A DNA stretch of 48,689 bases, from NCBI RefSeq assembly GCF_030711595.1, contig NZ_JAUJUJ010000007.1, forward strand, positions 1-48,689, given 5' to 3'. Position 1 is the first letter of the stretch, and the number at the start of each line of letters is the position of its first letter. Position numbers and translations under genes: made by a program. This document shows positions 1-8,526 of this stretch, piece by piece. Source of the DNA: Stenotrophomonas sp. YIM B06876 (GTDB lineage Bacteria; Pseudomonadota; Gammaproteobacteria; Xanthomonadales; Xanthomonadaceae). The notes under the pieces were generated by a model. It made no database searches. It was not told where the DNA came from and saw only the letters and a program-made list of their open reading frames with translations.

Positions 1-921
1 GCCTTGGAAGAACATGGCGGCCATCGGCGGCGCCGTCAGAATCAACGTAGTAAGAATCAACCCCATACCACCCTGCTGCATCGCCTGACTGGTCATGCCA
101 TCGCTTGAGACGCCTGCCAGTAGATATTCATTTACCAGAGCAGTGGTCCAGAACGAGGCGGATACGCGTATGACCATGTCCAACGCGATAGAAATAATCG
201 CTGCCAGCACCGCCATCGAGAACATGGTGCCGATGCCATAGAATAGCCATCGCTGGAATAGTTGTTTCGTCTGGTCAAACAGAAGACACAGAATGAATAA
301 TGGGCCAAGGCCGATGAACAACGCCATCGCCACTTCATAGAGCAGCAGCATCGAGCCGGCGGTTACTGCCGGGCCACCTGTACCCAGGCCAATGAACCAG
401 AGTGCACGGGTCTTGTCCGCCTGAAGACCGGAGTCGTCAAGTACCTTGATACCGTCAATACTCGAGAGCGCCACCTGCATCCACGCCAAGCTCCTGTCGA
501 TCTGGTCCTCGGGGTTCTCGTCCTTGCCGGTCACCACATGGGTGATCAGGCCCTTCATATCGTCGTTGAGGAGCTTCTGCAGGCCACTGCCGAACATCGC
601 CATACTGGTGGCGACACTCACAATCAGCGCCGCACGCGCCATGTTGGTAACCAGCACCATCATCGAGTCGCGGCTACGCCCGGTAACAATGCGATAACCC
701 TGGATCAAAACCCACAGGGTCATGAGAACCAAGGCCATGGCACCGACCCAGGTCATCATGCGCCCCATCAGATCGATCCCGAAGTCACTGATCCGATCAC
801 GCAGATAATCCAGAATAATTCTGAAGAAGACGAAGTCACCGATGGACTGGATACGCGCCACATGACCCAGCAGATCCTGCAACCCGCCCGGGAAATCAAA
901 GTTGGCAATCGACCTGATCAT
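1..921 (-). CDS. virB6: VirB6, T4SS inner-membrane channel protein (partial, 3' end beyond left edge)
   Basis: VirB6/TrbL is the polytopic inner-membrane protein of type IV secretion systems, thought to form part of the translocation pore. The frame is open for 307 codons from ATG 919-921 to the left edge, so the C-terminus is missing. An in-frame TAA lies 18 bases upstream of the ATG, and AAGGG sits 9 bases before it, which fixes the start. The product opens MIRSIANFDFPGGLQDLL and has several long hydrophobic stretches: about residues 56-76, 92-110, 180-215 and 225-250, and one near the edge ending in APPMAAMFF. It follows virB5 after 84 bases and is the last T4SS gene visible. Base composition is clearly poorer in GC than the flanking genes (row 241-300 is 24/60 GC). 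Family assignment rests on hydrophobic pattern plus position after virB5. Confidence 0.88.
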   Translation of the reverse strand, partial: MIRSIANFDFPGGLQDLLGHVARIQSIGDFVFFRIILDYLRDRISDFGIDLMGRMMTWVGAMALVLMTLWVLIQGYRIVTGRSRDSMMVLVTNMARAALIVSVATSMAMFGSGLQKLLNDDMKGLITHVVTGKDENPEDQIDRSLAWMQVALSSIDGIKVLDDSGLQADKTRALWFIGLGTGGPAVTAGSMLLLYEVAMALFIGLGPLFILCLLFDQTKQLFQRWLFYGIGTMFSMAVLAAIISIALDMVIRVSASFWTTALVNEYLLAGVSSDGMTSQAMQQGGMGLILTTLILTAPPMAAMFFQG

Positions 922-1005
922 TTCCACAATCCCTTGTTAATTCCGTTCCTGCCGGAAGCGCCGCATTGCTTGGCAGCGGCCGAACCCCGCCATACTGGAA
1001 AAAGC

Positions 1006-1797
1006 TCAATCAATGCTGAGCGCCATTTTAAGCGCCACAGTCTTGACCAGGTCGCTGGCTAGCGACGATCTGCCTTTCAGTGCATTCTGCGCAACTATCT
1101 TTTGGTTGGCCTGCATGACCTCGATATAGGCGTCATAGGATTTGATGCGAGTCTCGAAATTCTTGGCAACTGCATTCATCTCGTTGGCGGTGCGCAGCGA
1201 ATCGCTTGCAACAGCGTCCATGTTGCCGCGTCTATTGCTCGAAAACCGCAGGTTGGCAATCCGATCAAGACTGTCGAGGAACGACGGTGCGGTGGTGAGC
1301 ATGAAATCAACGGACTCGTTGTATTTGCGGTTCTGCATCATGCGAATGTTCACGCAGATCTGGGTCTGCTGGCTCTTCCAGTCACCCTCGGGATTGAACA
1401 CGACGTAACTCAGCAAGCCCTTCATATCTGCGCCGGCGCCACAGGTTTCAGCCACCAGGTAGTTTGGAGTGACCGGCGTCAGCGACGCAGCATCTGGCAA
1501 CCCGAACGAATTGATGACTCCCTGCACCGTCACCAGCGCCTCCTGGTACTCCTTGAGCGTCTGTGCCCAATCGGTGGCCCATTGGGTATTGTCTTTCAGG
1601 TATTGCGCAGCTTGCTGGATCTGGGCACGGTAGGTATTCAACTGGTTGATGAAATGCTGTGCGAGCGCAGGTCCTGTTTCCTGCACCGGACCAACCGCGC
1701 CGGCATTGGCGACCGATAGCGCCAAGGCAACGCCCAGCACCTTTGCCAACGGATTGAGAATTTTGCGGGCGCTGGCCCGCCGCACGACGGTATCCAT
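1006..1797 (-). CDS. virB5: VirB5, T4SS pilus-associated periplasmic protein
   Basis: VirB5 is the minor pilus component at the tip of the T4SS pilus, exported to the periplasm. The 263-residue product starts at ATG 1795-1797, preceded by CAGGAGCAAACC. A longer frame exists upstream but would overlap virB4 and bury the signal peptide. Residues 1-34 form a signal peptide with a basic start (VVRRASARK), a hydrophobic core and a cut near ANAGA. The mature part is alpha-helical and Gln/Asn-rich (QQAAQYLKDN, ANQKIVAQNA), as expected for VirB5/TrbJ. Two Cys lie in the middle. It lies 47 bases after virB4. In Xanthomonas citri an extra small gene sits between virB4 and virB5; it is absent here. Assignment is by fold pattern and gene order; VirB5 sequences are poorly conserved. 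Confidence 0.85.
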   Translation of the reverse strand: MDTVVRRASARKILNPLAKVLGVALALSVANAGAVGPVQETGPALAQHFINQLNTYRAQIQQAAQYLKDNTQWATDWAQTLKEYQEALVTVQGVINSFGLPDAASLTPVTPNYLVAETCGAGADMKGLLSYVVFNPEGDWKSQQTQICVNIRMMQNRKYNESVDFMLTTAPSFLDSLDRIANLRFSSNRRGNMDAVASDSLRTANEMNAVAKNFETRIKSYDAYIEVMQANQKIVAQNALKGRSSLASDLVKTVALKMALSID

Positions 1798-1844
1798 GGT
1801 TTGCTCCTGTGGTACTGATTGACGCCCCAACCTCGCTATTCTTT

Positions 1845-4301
1845 TCATTCGCTCACCACCACCCGTGTGGCGCCCCGCTCGGCTCGCTTGCCCGATCCTT
1901 TGCGGCGTTCGTAGAACTGCGACAACCAGACCTCTGGAGCAAGGTCGGCCGGGCTTATACCCTCGCGCAGGGCGGCTTCCTGCAGCACCCGATGCATCAC
2001 TTCGATGTTGTCGGTGGAAGCGGAGATAACCGAGAGGACGTCGTCCATGCCGCGCAGGTTGAGCTGGCACACGCTGGCGGCGTGGCCCTGCTTGACCAGA
2101 AAGCAGCGCGAGCGCTCATCCAGCGCGGTGACCACCTTGAACTCGGCTTCGGTCAGCTTCAGGCCGTCGATATAGTCCGAACGACTGGCGTTGGGATTGG
2201 GCAGCAGGATCAGCGTGGCGGTCTGCTCGATCAGGGCGGCGGCGATGTCGCTTTTGAGCGCGTCTTCCGGGCTCTGGGTGGCGAAGATGCCCAGCCCGTT
2301 CTGCTTGCGGATGGTCTTCTGCTTGTTCTTGGCGAACTCCTTCAGCCCGCCCTCGCCGTCCAGGATCTTCCAGAACTCATCCATCACGTAGATCAGCGGG
2401 CGCCCGTCGATCAGCGATTCCAGGCGGTGCAGCAGGTAGTTGATCACCGGCACCCGCACTTCAGGGTTGTCGATGATATCGGTGTAGTCGAAGCCGATGA
2501 TGTTGGCCCGGCTCAGGTCGACAGTGTCGACCGGGTTGTCGAATACCCAGCCCAGCGAGTTGCCGGAGGTCCAGCGGCGCAGGCGCGCATACAGGCCATC
2601 ATCGCCCATGTTGGGCAGGCTCTTCTGGAAGTTGGTCATGCTGCGCAGGTGCATCGGTGTATCGAGCATGTTCTCGACGCCGCGGAAGATGTCCTCTTCC
2701 TCGCGGGCGCTGTATTCGCGCTTGCCGGCCAGCACCTTGACCAGGTCGGCCAGGAACTGGACATTGCTCTCGTTGTTCTCGCATTGGAACGGGTTGAAAC
2801 CGGTGGCCTCGCCGTTGGCCAGCGCCAGGTAGTTGCCGCCACATGCGCGCACGAAAATCTCCGCGCCGCGGTCCTTGTCGAAAAAGAAGATGGTGGGCGA
2901 CGGCTCGTACTTCTGCACCTGGCTGAGCAGGAAGTTGATCAGCGCGGTCTTACCGGTACCGGACTTGCCGATCACCATGGTGTTGGCAATGGCTTTTTCG
3001 CCCAGTGAATTTTCCGAAGGGTGCGTGGCATGGAAATTGAAGTAGTACGGCTGCCCGTTGGTGGTCTGCAGCGTGGTCACGCAATCGCCCCACGGGTTGT
3101 TGTGCTGCTTGCCGGTGGCAAAATTGTGCAGTGGCGACAGACCAAGAAAGTTCAACGAGCTGACGTTGGCCAGGCGGGTGCGGTAGCGCCAGTTGGCCGG
3201 TAACTGCGAATAGAACGCCGAGGTGACCGCCAGGTCTTCCTTGGTCGATACAAAGCCGGCGTTGGACAGCTCGGCGCGGGTCGCGGCGATGTTGTGTGAC
3301 AGCTTTTCCTGGCTGTCGGCGTAGATGGCGATGATGAAGTGGTACTCGCCCAGCACGAAATTGCCCGAAGACAACTGGTCCATCGCCTGGTCCAGCTCGA
3401 TGATCTGGCTGACCGCCTTGTCACCGGAGGAGATCATCATGCCCTTGGTGCGGTCCAGCACCTTGAGCGCATCCTGGCGCCCCATCGGGCTGAAGGAATG
3501 GCTGATGACGTACTCGAAGTCCAGGTACTTCAGCCCGTTGAGCACGCCCGGATAGGTTCCGTCGGCATACTCCTTGATATTGAGGATCGCGCCGAAGTGG
3601 TTGATGCCGTTGGGCGTACCGATCACAAAGTCGCCGGTCTTGGCCGAGAACATGTGCCGGCTGACCGGCAGGTAATCCTTGACCGGGGCCGACAGTACCG
3701 GCACCGGCTCATCGATGCGGTTGAGCAGGTAACCGAAGAACTCCAGGGTCTCGGAGAACACCTGACCGTTCTTGGCCTCATACATGCCCATGCGGTAAGG
3801 CGCATAGTCGCGGATCACCGCCTCGACGTTGCCCGCCATTTCCAGCAGCGTGGCAACCGCCTGATCCTGTTCGGCCTGCAGCTTGGTCACGTTGGAGGAT
3901 CTGTCCATCAACCGCTTTCCCGCCACCACCGGCCGGTACAGCATGGTCAGGTACAACTCGTTCTGCATGATCCGCTGTGCCGACAGCATGCCCATGTACT
4001 GGTCGGACACGTCCTGGTTGAAACGCTGGCCGAACTGGCTGCGCGCGGTGAGCTGGCGCCGCCGGCGGATGTCATGCACCCAGAACGCCACGTTGACGAA
4101 ATCGGGGGCACGCAGTGTCTGCAACAACCGGTTGAAAGTGTTGTGCCGGTGCTCCAGCTCCCAATCCTCCCGGCCGACGAATGGCAAGCCCTCCAGATGC
4201 CAGGTCAGCAGAAAATCGCCCCCGGTGGTCTTTACGACCGTCGGCGCCACATGGGACGACAAGGGGATGAATTCACTGATGCAGGTATCGGGGGTGAACA
4301 T
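1845..4301 (-). CDS. virB4: VirB4, T4SS energising ATPase
   Basis: VirB4 is the largest and most conserved T4SS ATPase; it sits at the inner membrane and powers assembly and transport. The product is 818 residues from ATG 4299-4301 (MFTPDTCISEF), usual for the family. The N-terminal half matches the CagE/TrbE/VirB region. The C-terminal half has Walker A GKSGTGKT at residues 445-452 and Walker B LIYVMDEFW with Asp641-Glu642, followed by a NKQKTIRKQNG stretch and ATQSPEDA typical of VirB4. An in-frame ATG at 4340 would add 13 residues (MRDLRSTSQ); GGAAG lies 8 bases before 4301 and supports the shorter form. A 95-base gap with a strong stem-loop separates it from virB3. Confidence 0.96.
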   Translation of the reverse strand: MFTPDTCISEFIPLSSHVAPTVVKTTGGDFLLTWHLEGLPFVGREDWELEHRHNTFNRLLQTLRAPDFVNVAFWVHDIRRRRQLTARSQFGQRFNQDVSDQYMGMLSAQRIMQNELYLTMLYRPVVAGKRLMDRSSNVTKLQAEQDQAVATLLEMAGNVEAVIRDYAPYRMGMYEAKNGQVFSETLEFFGYLLNRIDEPVPVLSAPVKDYLPVSRHMFSAKTGDFVIGTPNGINHFGAILNIKEYADGTYPGVLNGLKYLDFEYVISHSFSPMGRQDALKVLDRTKGMMISSGDKAVSQIIELDQAMDQLSSGNFVLGEYHFIIAIYADSQEKLSHNIAATRAELSNAGFVSTKEDLAVTSAFYSQLPANWRYRTRLANVSSLNFLGLSPLHNFATGKQHNNPWGDCVTTLQTTNGQPYYFNFHATHPSENSLGEKAIANTMVIGKSGTGKTALINFLLSQVQKYEPSPTIFFFDKDRGAEIFVRACGGNYLALANGEATGFNPFQCENNESNVQFLADLVKVLAGKREYSAREEEDIFRGVENMLDTPMHLRSMTNFQKSLPNMGDDGLYARLRRWTSGNSLGWVFDNPVDTVDLSRANIIGFDYTDIIDNPEVRVPVINYLLHRLESLIDGRPLIYVMDEFWKILDGEGGLKEFAKNKQKTIRKQNGLGIFATQSPEDALKSDIAAALIEQTATLILLPNPNASRSDYIDGLKLTEAEFKVVTALDERSRCFLVKQGHAASVCQLNLRGMDDVLSVISASTDNIEVMHRVLQEAALREGISPADLAPEVWLSQFYERRKGSGKRAERGATRVVVSE

Positions 4302-4348
4302 GACCGGCTTCCGTTGGGAGGTACTGCGAAGATCACGCATCTGTTGCA

Positions 4349-4386
4349 CCGTGCAGGCGACCAGTGGATCGCCTGCACGGCTTTTT
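4349..4386 (+). terminator. Stem-loop with T-run in the virB3-virB4 gap
   Basis: A perfect 12-base-pair stem, CCGTGCAGGCGA (4349-4360) with TCGCCTGCACGG (4369-4380), closes an 8-base loop and is followed on the plus strand by CTTTTTGCC. As DNA it looks like an intrinsic terminator for rightward transcription, against the vir operon. In vir mRNA the same stem would sit between the virB3 stop and virB4 start. It could end an antisense transcript, or act as an RNA stability or processing element that lowers virB4 relative to virB2. Structure is seen; role is inferred. Confidence 0.5.
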
Positions 4387-4396
4387 GCCTTCTGCC

Positions 4397-4723
4397 TCAA
4401 CGCGACGGCGGCGGTTTTTCGCGATAGTGGTTGGGTGAAAACACCCACATCCCGTCGTGCTGCTGCAGGTTGCGCGCCTTCAACTTGAACTGCAGGCGCA
4501 GACCGATCAGCCGGAAAATCATTTCATCGCGCCTGGCCATCTGCCGCATGAGGAAAATGGCGATCGGAATGGACAGCAACAGCCACATGTTGAAATACAT
4601 GCTCAACAGCAGCAGGCCGCCTGCCACCAGAAAGAACGGGACATACGGCACGCCCAGGAACATGGGCGGGCGGGTACAACCCCGGAACAGCACATTCCTA
4701 TGCACGGTGGTACCGGACGGCAT
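4397..4723 (-). CDS. virB3: VirB3, T4SS inner-membrane protein
   Basis: VirB3 is a short inner-membrane protein that works with VirB4 and VirB6 in the T4SS base. The product is about 108 residues. The conserved start VHRNVLFRGCTRPPM is followed by a hydrophobic stretch from VPYVPFFLV to IPIAIFLM, roughly residues 27-60, and a basic cytoplasmic tail ending REKPPPSR. The start is uncertain. The ATG at 4721-4723 (MPSGTTV) overlaps the end of virB2 by 26 bases; a GTG at 4703-4705 overlaps by 8 bases and would begin right at VHRN. Neither has a clear ribosome site, so translation is probably coupled to virB2. Confidence 0.88.
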   Translation of the reverse strand: MPSGTTVHRNVLFRGCTRPPMFLGVPYVPFFLVAGGLLLLSMYFNMWLLLSIPIAIFLMRQMARRDEMIFRLIGLRLQFKLKARNLQQHDGMWVFSPNHYREKPPPSR

Positions 4724-5090
4724 CGAACAACGCGGTGGTGGCGGCGCAGGTGCTGTTGTTGTCGCCCAGCAGCATGCTGGCGATCTGGCCGGCGGCACCG
4801 ATCAGCAGGCCACCGATCAGGATCGGGGCCACATCGGCGATGCGTTTGTGGGCGAAGGCGATCTGATAACCGGCGAAGATCACCGCAATGGTCACCACGG
4901 CGATGGAGGCGATGCTGAGCAGGCCGTTGATGTTGCTGAAGAAGCCACAGACCTTCTGATCGGTGCCTCCGAAATTGGTTGCCTGGGCGAACACTTCCGG
5001 CACGAAAGCTGCACCGGCGATGGCAACGGCCATCAGCAGGGCTTTCAGCGTGCGCTGCGCGTTGGCGGGATCGAGACGGGTACGCTTCAT
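4698..5090 (-). CDS. virB2: VirB2, T4SS major pilin
   Basis: VirB2 is the pilus subunit, made as a precursor with a long signal peptide and stored in the inner membrane. The 130-residue product begins at ATG 5088-5090 with AAGGAA 8 bases upstream. Residues 1-37 are a signal peptide with a basic start (MKRTR), a hydrophobic core and a cut near VFAQA. Two membrane helices follow, about residues 56-80 and 88-108, joined by the short polar loop HKRIAD; this is the VirB2/TrbC hairpin. Cys48 and Cys115 could form a disulfide in the mature pilin. It lies 73 bases after virB1. Confidence 0.92.
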   Translation of the reverse strand: MKRTRLDPANAQRTLKALLMAVAIAGAAFVPEVFAQATNFGGTDQKVCGFFSNINGLLSIASIAVVTIAVIFAGYQIAFAHKRIADVAPILIGGLLIGAAGQIASMLLGDNNSTCAATTALFDAVRYHRA

Positions 5091-5127
5091 CGGTGATTTC
5101 CTTGTTGAGTGTCCAACACAACTGAAT

Positions 5128-5150
5128 CGGCCATACCGGATGGATGGCCG
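5128..5150. other. Small stem-loop in the virB1-virB2 gap
   Basis: CGGCCAT (5128-5134) pairs with ATGGCCG (5144-5150) around a 9-base loop, 38 bases upstream of the virB2 start. There is no T-run. It may affect virB2 mRNA folding; this is only a structural observation. Confidence 0.3.
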
Positions 5151-5163
5151 TGCCAAGACTTCG

Positions 5164-6099
5164 TCAGAAAACGAAGGCTGAATCCCCAGCGGGAATGTTC
5201 GTTACGGGCATCGCCGGTGCGGAATTGGCCTGCGTCGGCAATGCCTGCGGTAAATTGCGCTCGCTCCAAGGGCGCAACACCACCGGAGCGCCCGGCCGCT
5301 GCGACATTGCCACTGGAGCAGCAACAGGCGGTGCACCCGGCAGCGGGTGTGGCACTGCACGGTCCTCGGCGCTCATCAACCCACGTGACAGCGCCGCATC
5401 TGCGGTGCGAACCAGCCCGCCCCGTACCCTTGCGCCAATGGACGGATACACCTCATAGACACGGGCGGGATCCACCGCGACAACGGTTTGCGCATATCCC
5501 GGTGTCGCGACCAGCGGTCCAGCCTCGATGCGCGCGCTCAGCACGTCGTTCGGCCGCGCAACGCGCTGCGGATGATGGGCGACATCGACCACCCGACGCT
5601 GCGACTGCCGGCTGACCACAGCGATGGGCGCCGCTGCGCCTACATCGCCACCACGGTTGCTGCGCTCGCCGGCGATCGAAGCAAACACCTTCTGCACGTA
5701 GCCGTGGCGGAAACCGGTGGTGAAATTCCCCGAGTAGTAACAGCTGAACGACTTTCCCCAATCGTTGCCCGAGCGTCCGTAGCATTCGGCCAGGATGCGC
5801 GATCCCGCTTGCAGGTTGGGGCACTGCTGGAAGGCTTTTTCATAGGAATCCAGACCGTACCTGGCCAGGTTGTAGCGGTTCACCTGGGCCAGTCCGATCG
5901 AGAAGTTGTAACCTTTTTCTTCCAGCATCCGCACCGTGGCAAGCGCTTCGTCCAGCTGCCGTGGCTGGCGCGCCAACGTCCCACCCACTACGCCAATGGC
6001 ATAGGGATTGCGCGATGACTCGACGTTGACCACGTGCCGCATGACATCCATCGACACGGCCATTTCCGGACAGGCCAGCATTTCGATACCGGGCAACAT
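5164..6099 (-). CDS. virB1: VirB1, T4SS lytic transglycosylase
   Basis: VirB1 cuts peptidoglycan locally so the T4SS can cross the cell wall. The 311-residue product starts at ATG 6097-6099 with an excellent ribosome site GGAGGGAG 6 bases upstream. The SLT/lysozyme-like domain occupies about residues 10-150: VVNVESSRNPYAIGVV carries the catalytic Glu27, and FSIGLAQVNRYNLARYG is the second conserved motif. Residues about 160-311 are a Pro/Ala/Val-rich tail without a recognised domain. No standard signal peptide is seen; the N-terminus starts almost directly with the enzyme domain, so export may need another route or an unrecognised start. The ATG overlaps the stop of a 36-codon upstream ORF as TGATG. 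Confidence 0.93.
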   Translation of the reverse strand: MLPGIEMLACPEMAVSMDVMRHVVNVESSRNPYAIGVVGGTLARQPRQLDEALATVRMLEEKGYNFSIGLAQVNRYNLARYGLDSYEKAFQQCPNLQAGSRILAECYGRSGNDWGKSFSCYYSGNFTTGFRHGYVQKVFASIAGERSNRGGDVGAAAPIAVVSRQSQRRVVDVAHHPQRVARPNDVLSARIEAGPLVATPGYAQTVVAVDPARVYEVYPSIGARVRGGLVRTADAALSRGLMSAEDRAVPHPLPGAPPVAAPVAMSQRPGAPVVLRPWSERNLPQALPTQANSAPAMPVTNIPAGDSAFVF

Positions 6100-6209
6100 C
6101 AGTGTCTCCCTCCGCTGGCAGGGCGCTGCCCACGCATCGCGGCCCGACGCAATGGCGCGGCCGCGCTGGACTCAGGGGCGATCGTTGGATGCATCTCGAT
6201 GGACTTCAT
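6099..6209 (-). CDS. Possible small coupled ORF between virB11 and virB1 (36 aa)
   Basis: I do not recognise this product. The frame begins at ATG 6207-6209, 10 bases after the virB11 stop, and ends in TGA at 6099-6101, which overlaps the virB1 ATG as TGATG. GGAGTGAGG, which contains the virB11 stop, lies 6-8 bases before the ATG and would be a good ribosome site. It fills the 120-base virB11-virB1 gap almost exactly. The peptide starts MKSIEMHPTIAPESS and is basic at its end (MRGQRPASGGRH). It could be a real small protein, or simply a device that couples virB1 translation to virB11. Coding status is inferred from spacing only. Confidence 0.4.
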   Translation of the reverse strand: MKSIEMHPTIAPESSAAAPLRRAAMRGQRPASGGRH

Positions 6210-6219
6210 GCCGGGGTCC

Positions 6220-7263
6220 TCACTCCGCCTGCGCAAACGCGCGTTCGGGATTGAAATCGATGCCGGTGATGTAGCGGCTGCCGGCATGGGCCTTGATGTG
6301 CACAACCACGTCGATGGTCATCATCAGCAGGCGTTTGATCACCGGGAACTCCAGCCCGGAGCCCTCGGCCGATGCCTTGACCATCAATGCCAGCTGGTCC
6401 CACGTCTGCTCCGGGCTGCCGGCGTGGCAGCTGGTGATCGAACCCGGGTGGCCCGATGCGCAATTGCGGATGAAATAGAACGCTTCGTCGCCCCGCAACT
6501 CCGCAAGGATGATGCGCTCGGGCTTCATGCGCAGGCAGGCTTCCATGCAGCTCTTGGCGGTGACGTTGCTGGCGCTCTGCCCACCCTTGGAATACAGCAG
6601 ATGGACGACGTTGGGCTGGGTGATGAACAGCTCGCGCGCGTCCTCGATCGTCACCAGCCGCTCGCTGGCGGGAATGTGGTTGACCAGCGACTTCATGAAC
6701 GTGGTCTTGCCACTGCCGGTCGCGCCGGACACCACGATATTCTTGCGATACAGCACGGCACGACGGAAAAATTCGGCATAGTTGCGCGCGTGGCGCAACT
6801 CGATCAGCTCGCGGTCCTGCTCGCCCAGTGCCGCGCCCTGCTCCAGGATCTGGTCGAAAAATCCATCCTGCTGGTACTGCTCCAATGTCTTGGTGTGCTT
6901 GGATGGCAGGCGGATGGTGATCGACACCTTGCCGGCATCGCAGGCCGGCGGAATCACGAACTGGGCCCGCTGCCCCGTCGGGAAGGTCAACGACACCACC
7001 GGGTCGGCATCGGTGATGCGCTGCCCGGTGTTGCTTTCGTTGACCACGGCCGTGCAGAACTGACGCGCACGCTCGAAGGTCAGCGTGGGAACTTCCACGC
7101 GCTGCCAGCCTTCACGGGTCTCCAGATAGACCTCGCCCGGACGGTTGATGCAGATTTCCGTCACATCGGGCGACGCCATGTACCGGTGGATTCCCAAGAC
7201 CTCGTACTGGTATCTCAGGAACTCACTGGAGACATCTGCGATCGGGGCCACTTCGGCGTCCAT
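6220..7263 (-). CDS. virB11: VirB11, T4SS hexameric traffic ATPase
   Basis: VirB11 is a cytoplasmic hexameric ATPase of the GspE/PilT superfamily that switches VirB4 between pilus assembly and substrate transport. The 347 residues match the family length. An N-terminal domain covers about 1-145; the C-terminal RecA-like domain has Walker A GATGSGKT at 180-187, the Asp box LVTIEDARELF with Glu207-Asp208, Walker B RIILAELRGDE at 250-260, and the His box GHPGSITSCHAGS at 271-283. The start ATG 7261-7263 lies 15 bases after the virB10 stop. Confidence 0.96.
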   Translation of the reverse strand: MDAEVAPIADVSSEFLRYQYEVLGIHRYMASPDVTEICINRPGEVYLETREGWQRVEVPTLTFERARQFCTAVVNESNTGQRITDADPVVSLTFPTGQRAQFVIPPACDAGKVSITIRLPSKHTKTLEQYQQDGFFDQILEQGAALGEQDRELIELRHARNYAEFFRRAVLYRKNIVVSGATGSGKTTFMKSLVNHIPASERLVTIEDARELFITQPNVVHLLYSKGGQSASNVTAKSCMEACLRMKPERIILAELRGDEAFYFIRNCASGHPGSITSCHAGSPEQTWDQLALMVKASAEGSGLEFPVIKRLLMMTIDVVVHIKAHAGSRYITGIDFNPERAFAQAE

Positions 7264-7278
7264 GCCTGATCCGTACCG

Positions 7279-8526
7279 TCAGCGGCGCTGCGGCAGCACG
7301 TCGCTGAAATCGACGTCCTTGGCCACGTAAACACTGACCACTGCACCCTGGTTGATGGTGACGGTGGGCAGGCGACGCTCGCTCAGCGCCTCGTTGGCCA
7401 ACCGCTCCATCGAGCGCGCGGTAGCGCTTTCATAGGGCGACTGGATGGCCATGCCGCTGTTGGTAATCGTGGTGGATTCGGGACCGTTTTCGGCAGCGGC
7501 ATATTTGAAGGCGTCGGCAAGCAGGCTGATCATCAGCGCCGAGGTGATGCGGCTGCCCCAATGTGCGCTGTACTGGCCCGGGTGACCGGCACCGCCCAGC
7601 GGGTCGATGCCCGGACTGGACATGGCCACGTCGATGCCGTTCGGAGTGGTGATGCGGTCCCACACCACCGCCACGCGCTCCCCGGTCGGCCCGCCGCCAT
7701 AACTGCCGTATATCTTCGAACCGCGGGGCAACAGCAGGCTGCGGCCGTTGATCGAATACACCGGCTCGGTGAGCAGGCACGAAGTGAAACCGGGCACGTC
7801 GGTGATGATGCGGGTTTCCAGCACACACCGCAGATAGGTGCCGCGCACCAGCAGCGCATCCGGGCTGCGGATGAAACTGGCGCTGGAGACATCCTCCACA
7901 TCCGGACCGCGGCGCTGCCTGGTCGCTGCCGGCTGCTGATTGCTCGGCAACTGCGCCAGCATCGCGCGGGTGTACTCGTCCATACTGCCGGGGGCACTGT
8001 CGGCATTGCTCTGGCCATCGCCGCCGCCCACGCCTGCAGCCCCCATGCGCCGGTCCATCAGGGTCGGACCACGGTTGAAGTCCTGTATCGCAGAGGGATC
8101 CTCGTATACGGTTGCCGTGCGTGGCAGCTCCTGCGGCGGCAACGGCGGCAGCATCGGAATCGGCGCCGCATGCACCTGCTGCTCCAGGGGCCGTGCGGTG
8201 GGTAGCTCGGGAGTGGTCACCCGCGCGGTTTCGTTGACCTTGGGCGGAGCTTGCTGATCATCCCTGGACTTGCCCAGCAGCAGGAAGCCCATGGCGATCA
8301 GCAGTATCACGATGCCGCCCAGAAACAGCAGCGCCTTGCGGTTCAGCCGCTGCTCTTCCGCCGAGCGCAACTGCGGCGCGGCGGCATCCAGATCGGGGGC
8401 CTGTTCGGCCTGGGCTTGGGCGTAATAGGGATTGCTCGAGGTCTCACTGCCGCCGCTGTGTGCGCTGTAGCCGCCTTCGTCACGTCCGTTGGCCGGCTCA
8501 TTGCCGGGACTGTTGTGCTGGCTCAT
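7279..8526 (-). CDS. virB10: VirB10, T4SS inner-to-outer membrane scaffold
   Basis: VirB10 spans both membranes and forms the outer-membrane cap with VirB7 and VirB9. The product is 415 residues: a hydrophilic cytoplasmic segment 1-64, one membrane helix at 65-85 (ALLFLGGIVILLIAMGFLLLG), a Pro-rich periplasmic linker (MLPPLPPQELP), and the C-terminal TrbI/VirB10 beta-barrel domain. The conserved LLVRGTYLRCVLETRI and SLLLPRGSKIYGSYGGG motifs are present, as is the antenna region HWGSRITSALMISLLADAF. Its ATG overlaps the virB9 stop by 4 bases (ATGA), implying coupled translation. Confidence 0.96.
   Translation of the reverse strand: MSQHNSPGNEPANGRDEGGYSAHSGGSETSSNPYYAQAQAEQAPDLDAAAPQLRSAEEQRLNRKALLFLGGIVILLIAMGFLLLGKSRDDQQAPPKVNETARVTTPELPTARPLEQQVHAAPIPMLPPLPPQELPRTATVYEDPSAIQDFNRGPTLMDRRMGAAGVGGGDGQSNADSAPGSMDEYTRAMLAQLPSNQQPAATRQRRGPDVEDVSSASFIRSPDALLVRGTYLRCVLETRIITDVPGFTSCLLTEPVYSINGRSLLLPRGSKIYGSYGGGPTGERVAVVWDRITTPNGIDVAMSSPGIDPLGGAGHPGQYSAHWGSRITSALMISLLADAFKYAAAENGPESTTITNSGMAIQSPYESATARSMERLANEALSERRLPTVTINQGAVVSVYVAKDVDFSDVLPQRR

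Noticed and set aside
1809..3008. Rightward frame of 399 codons opposite virB4
   Set aside because: Antisense shadow; virB4 Walker motifs are on the other strand.
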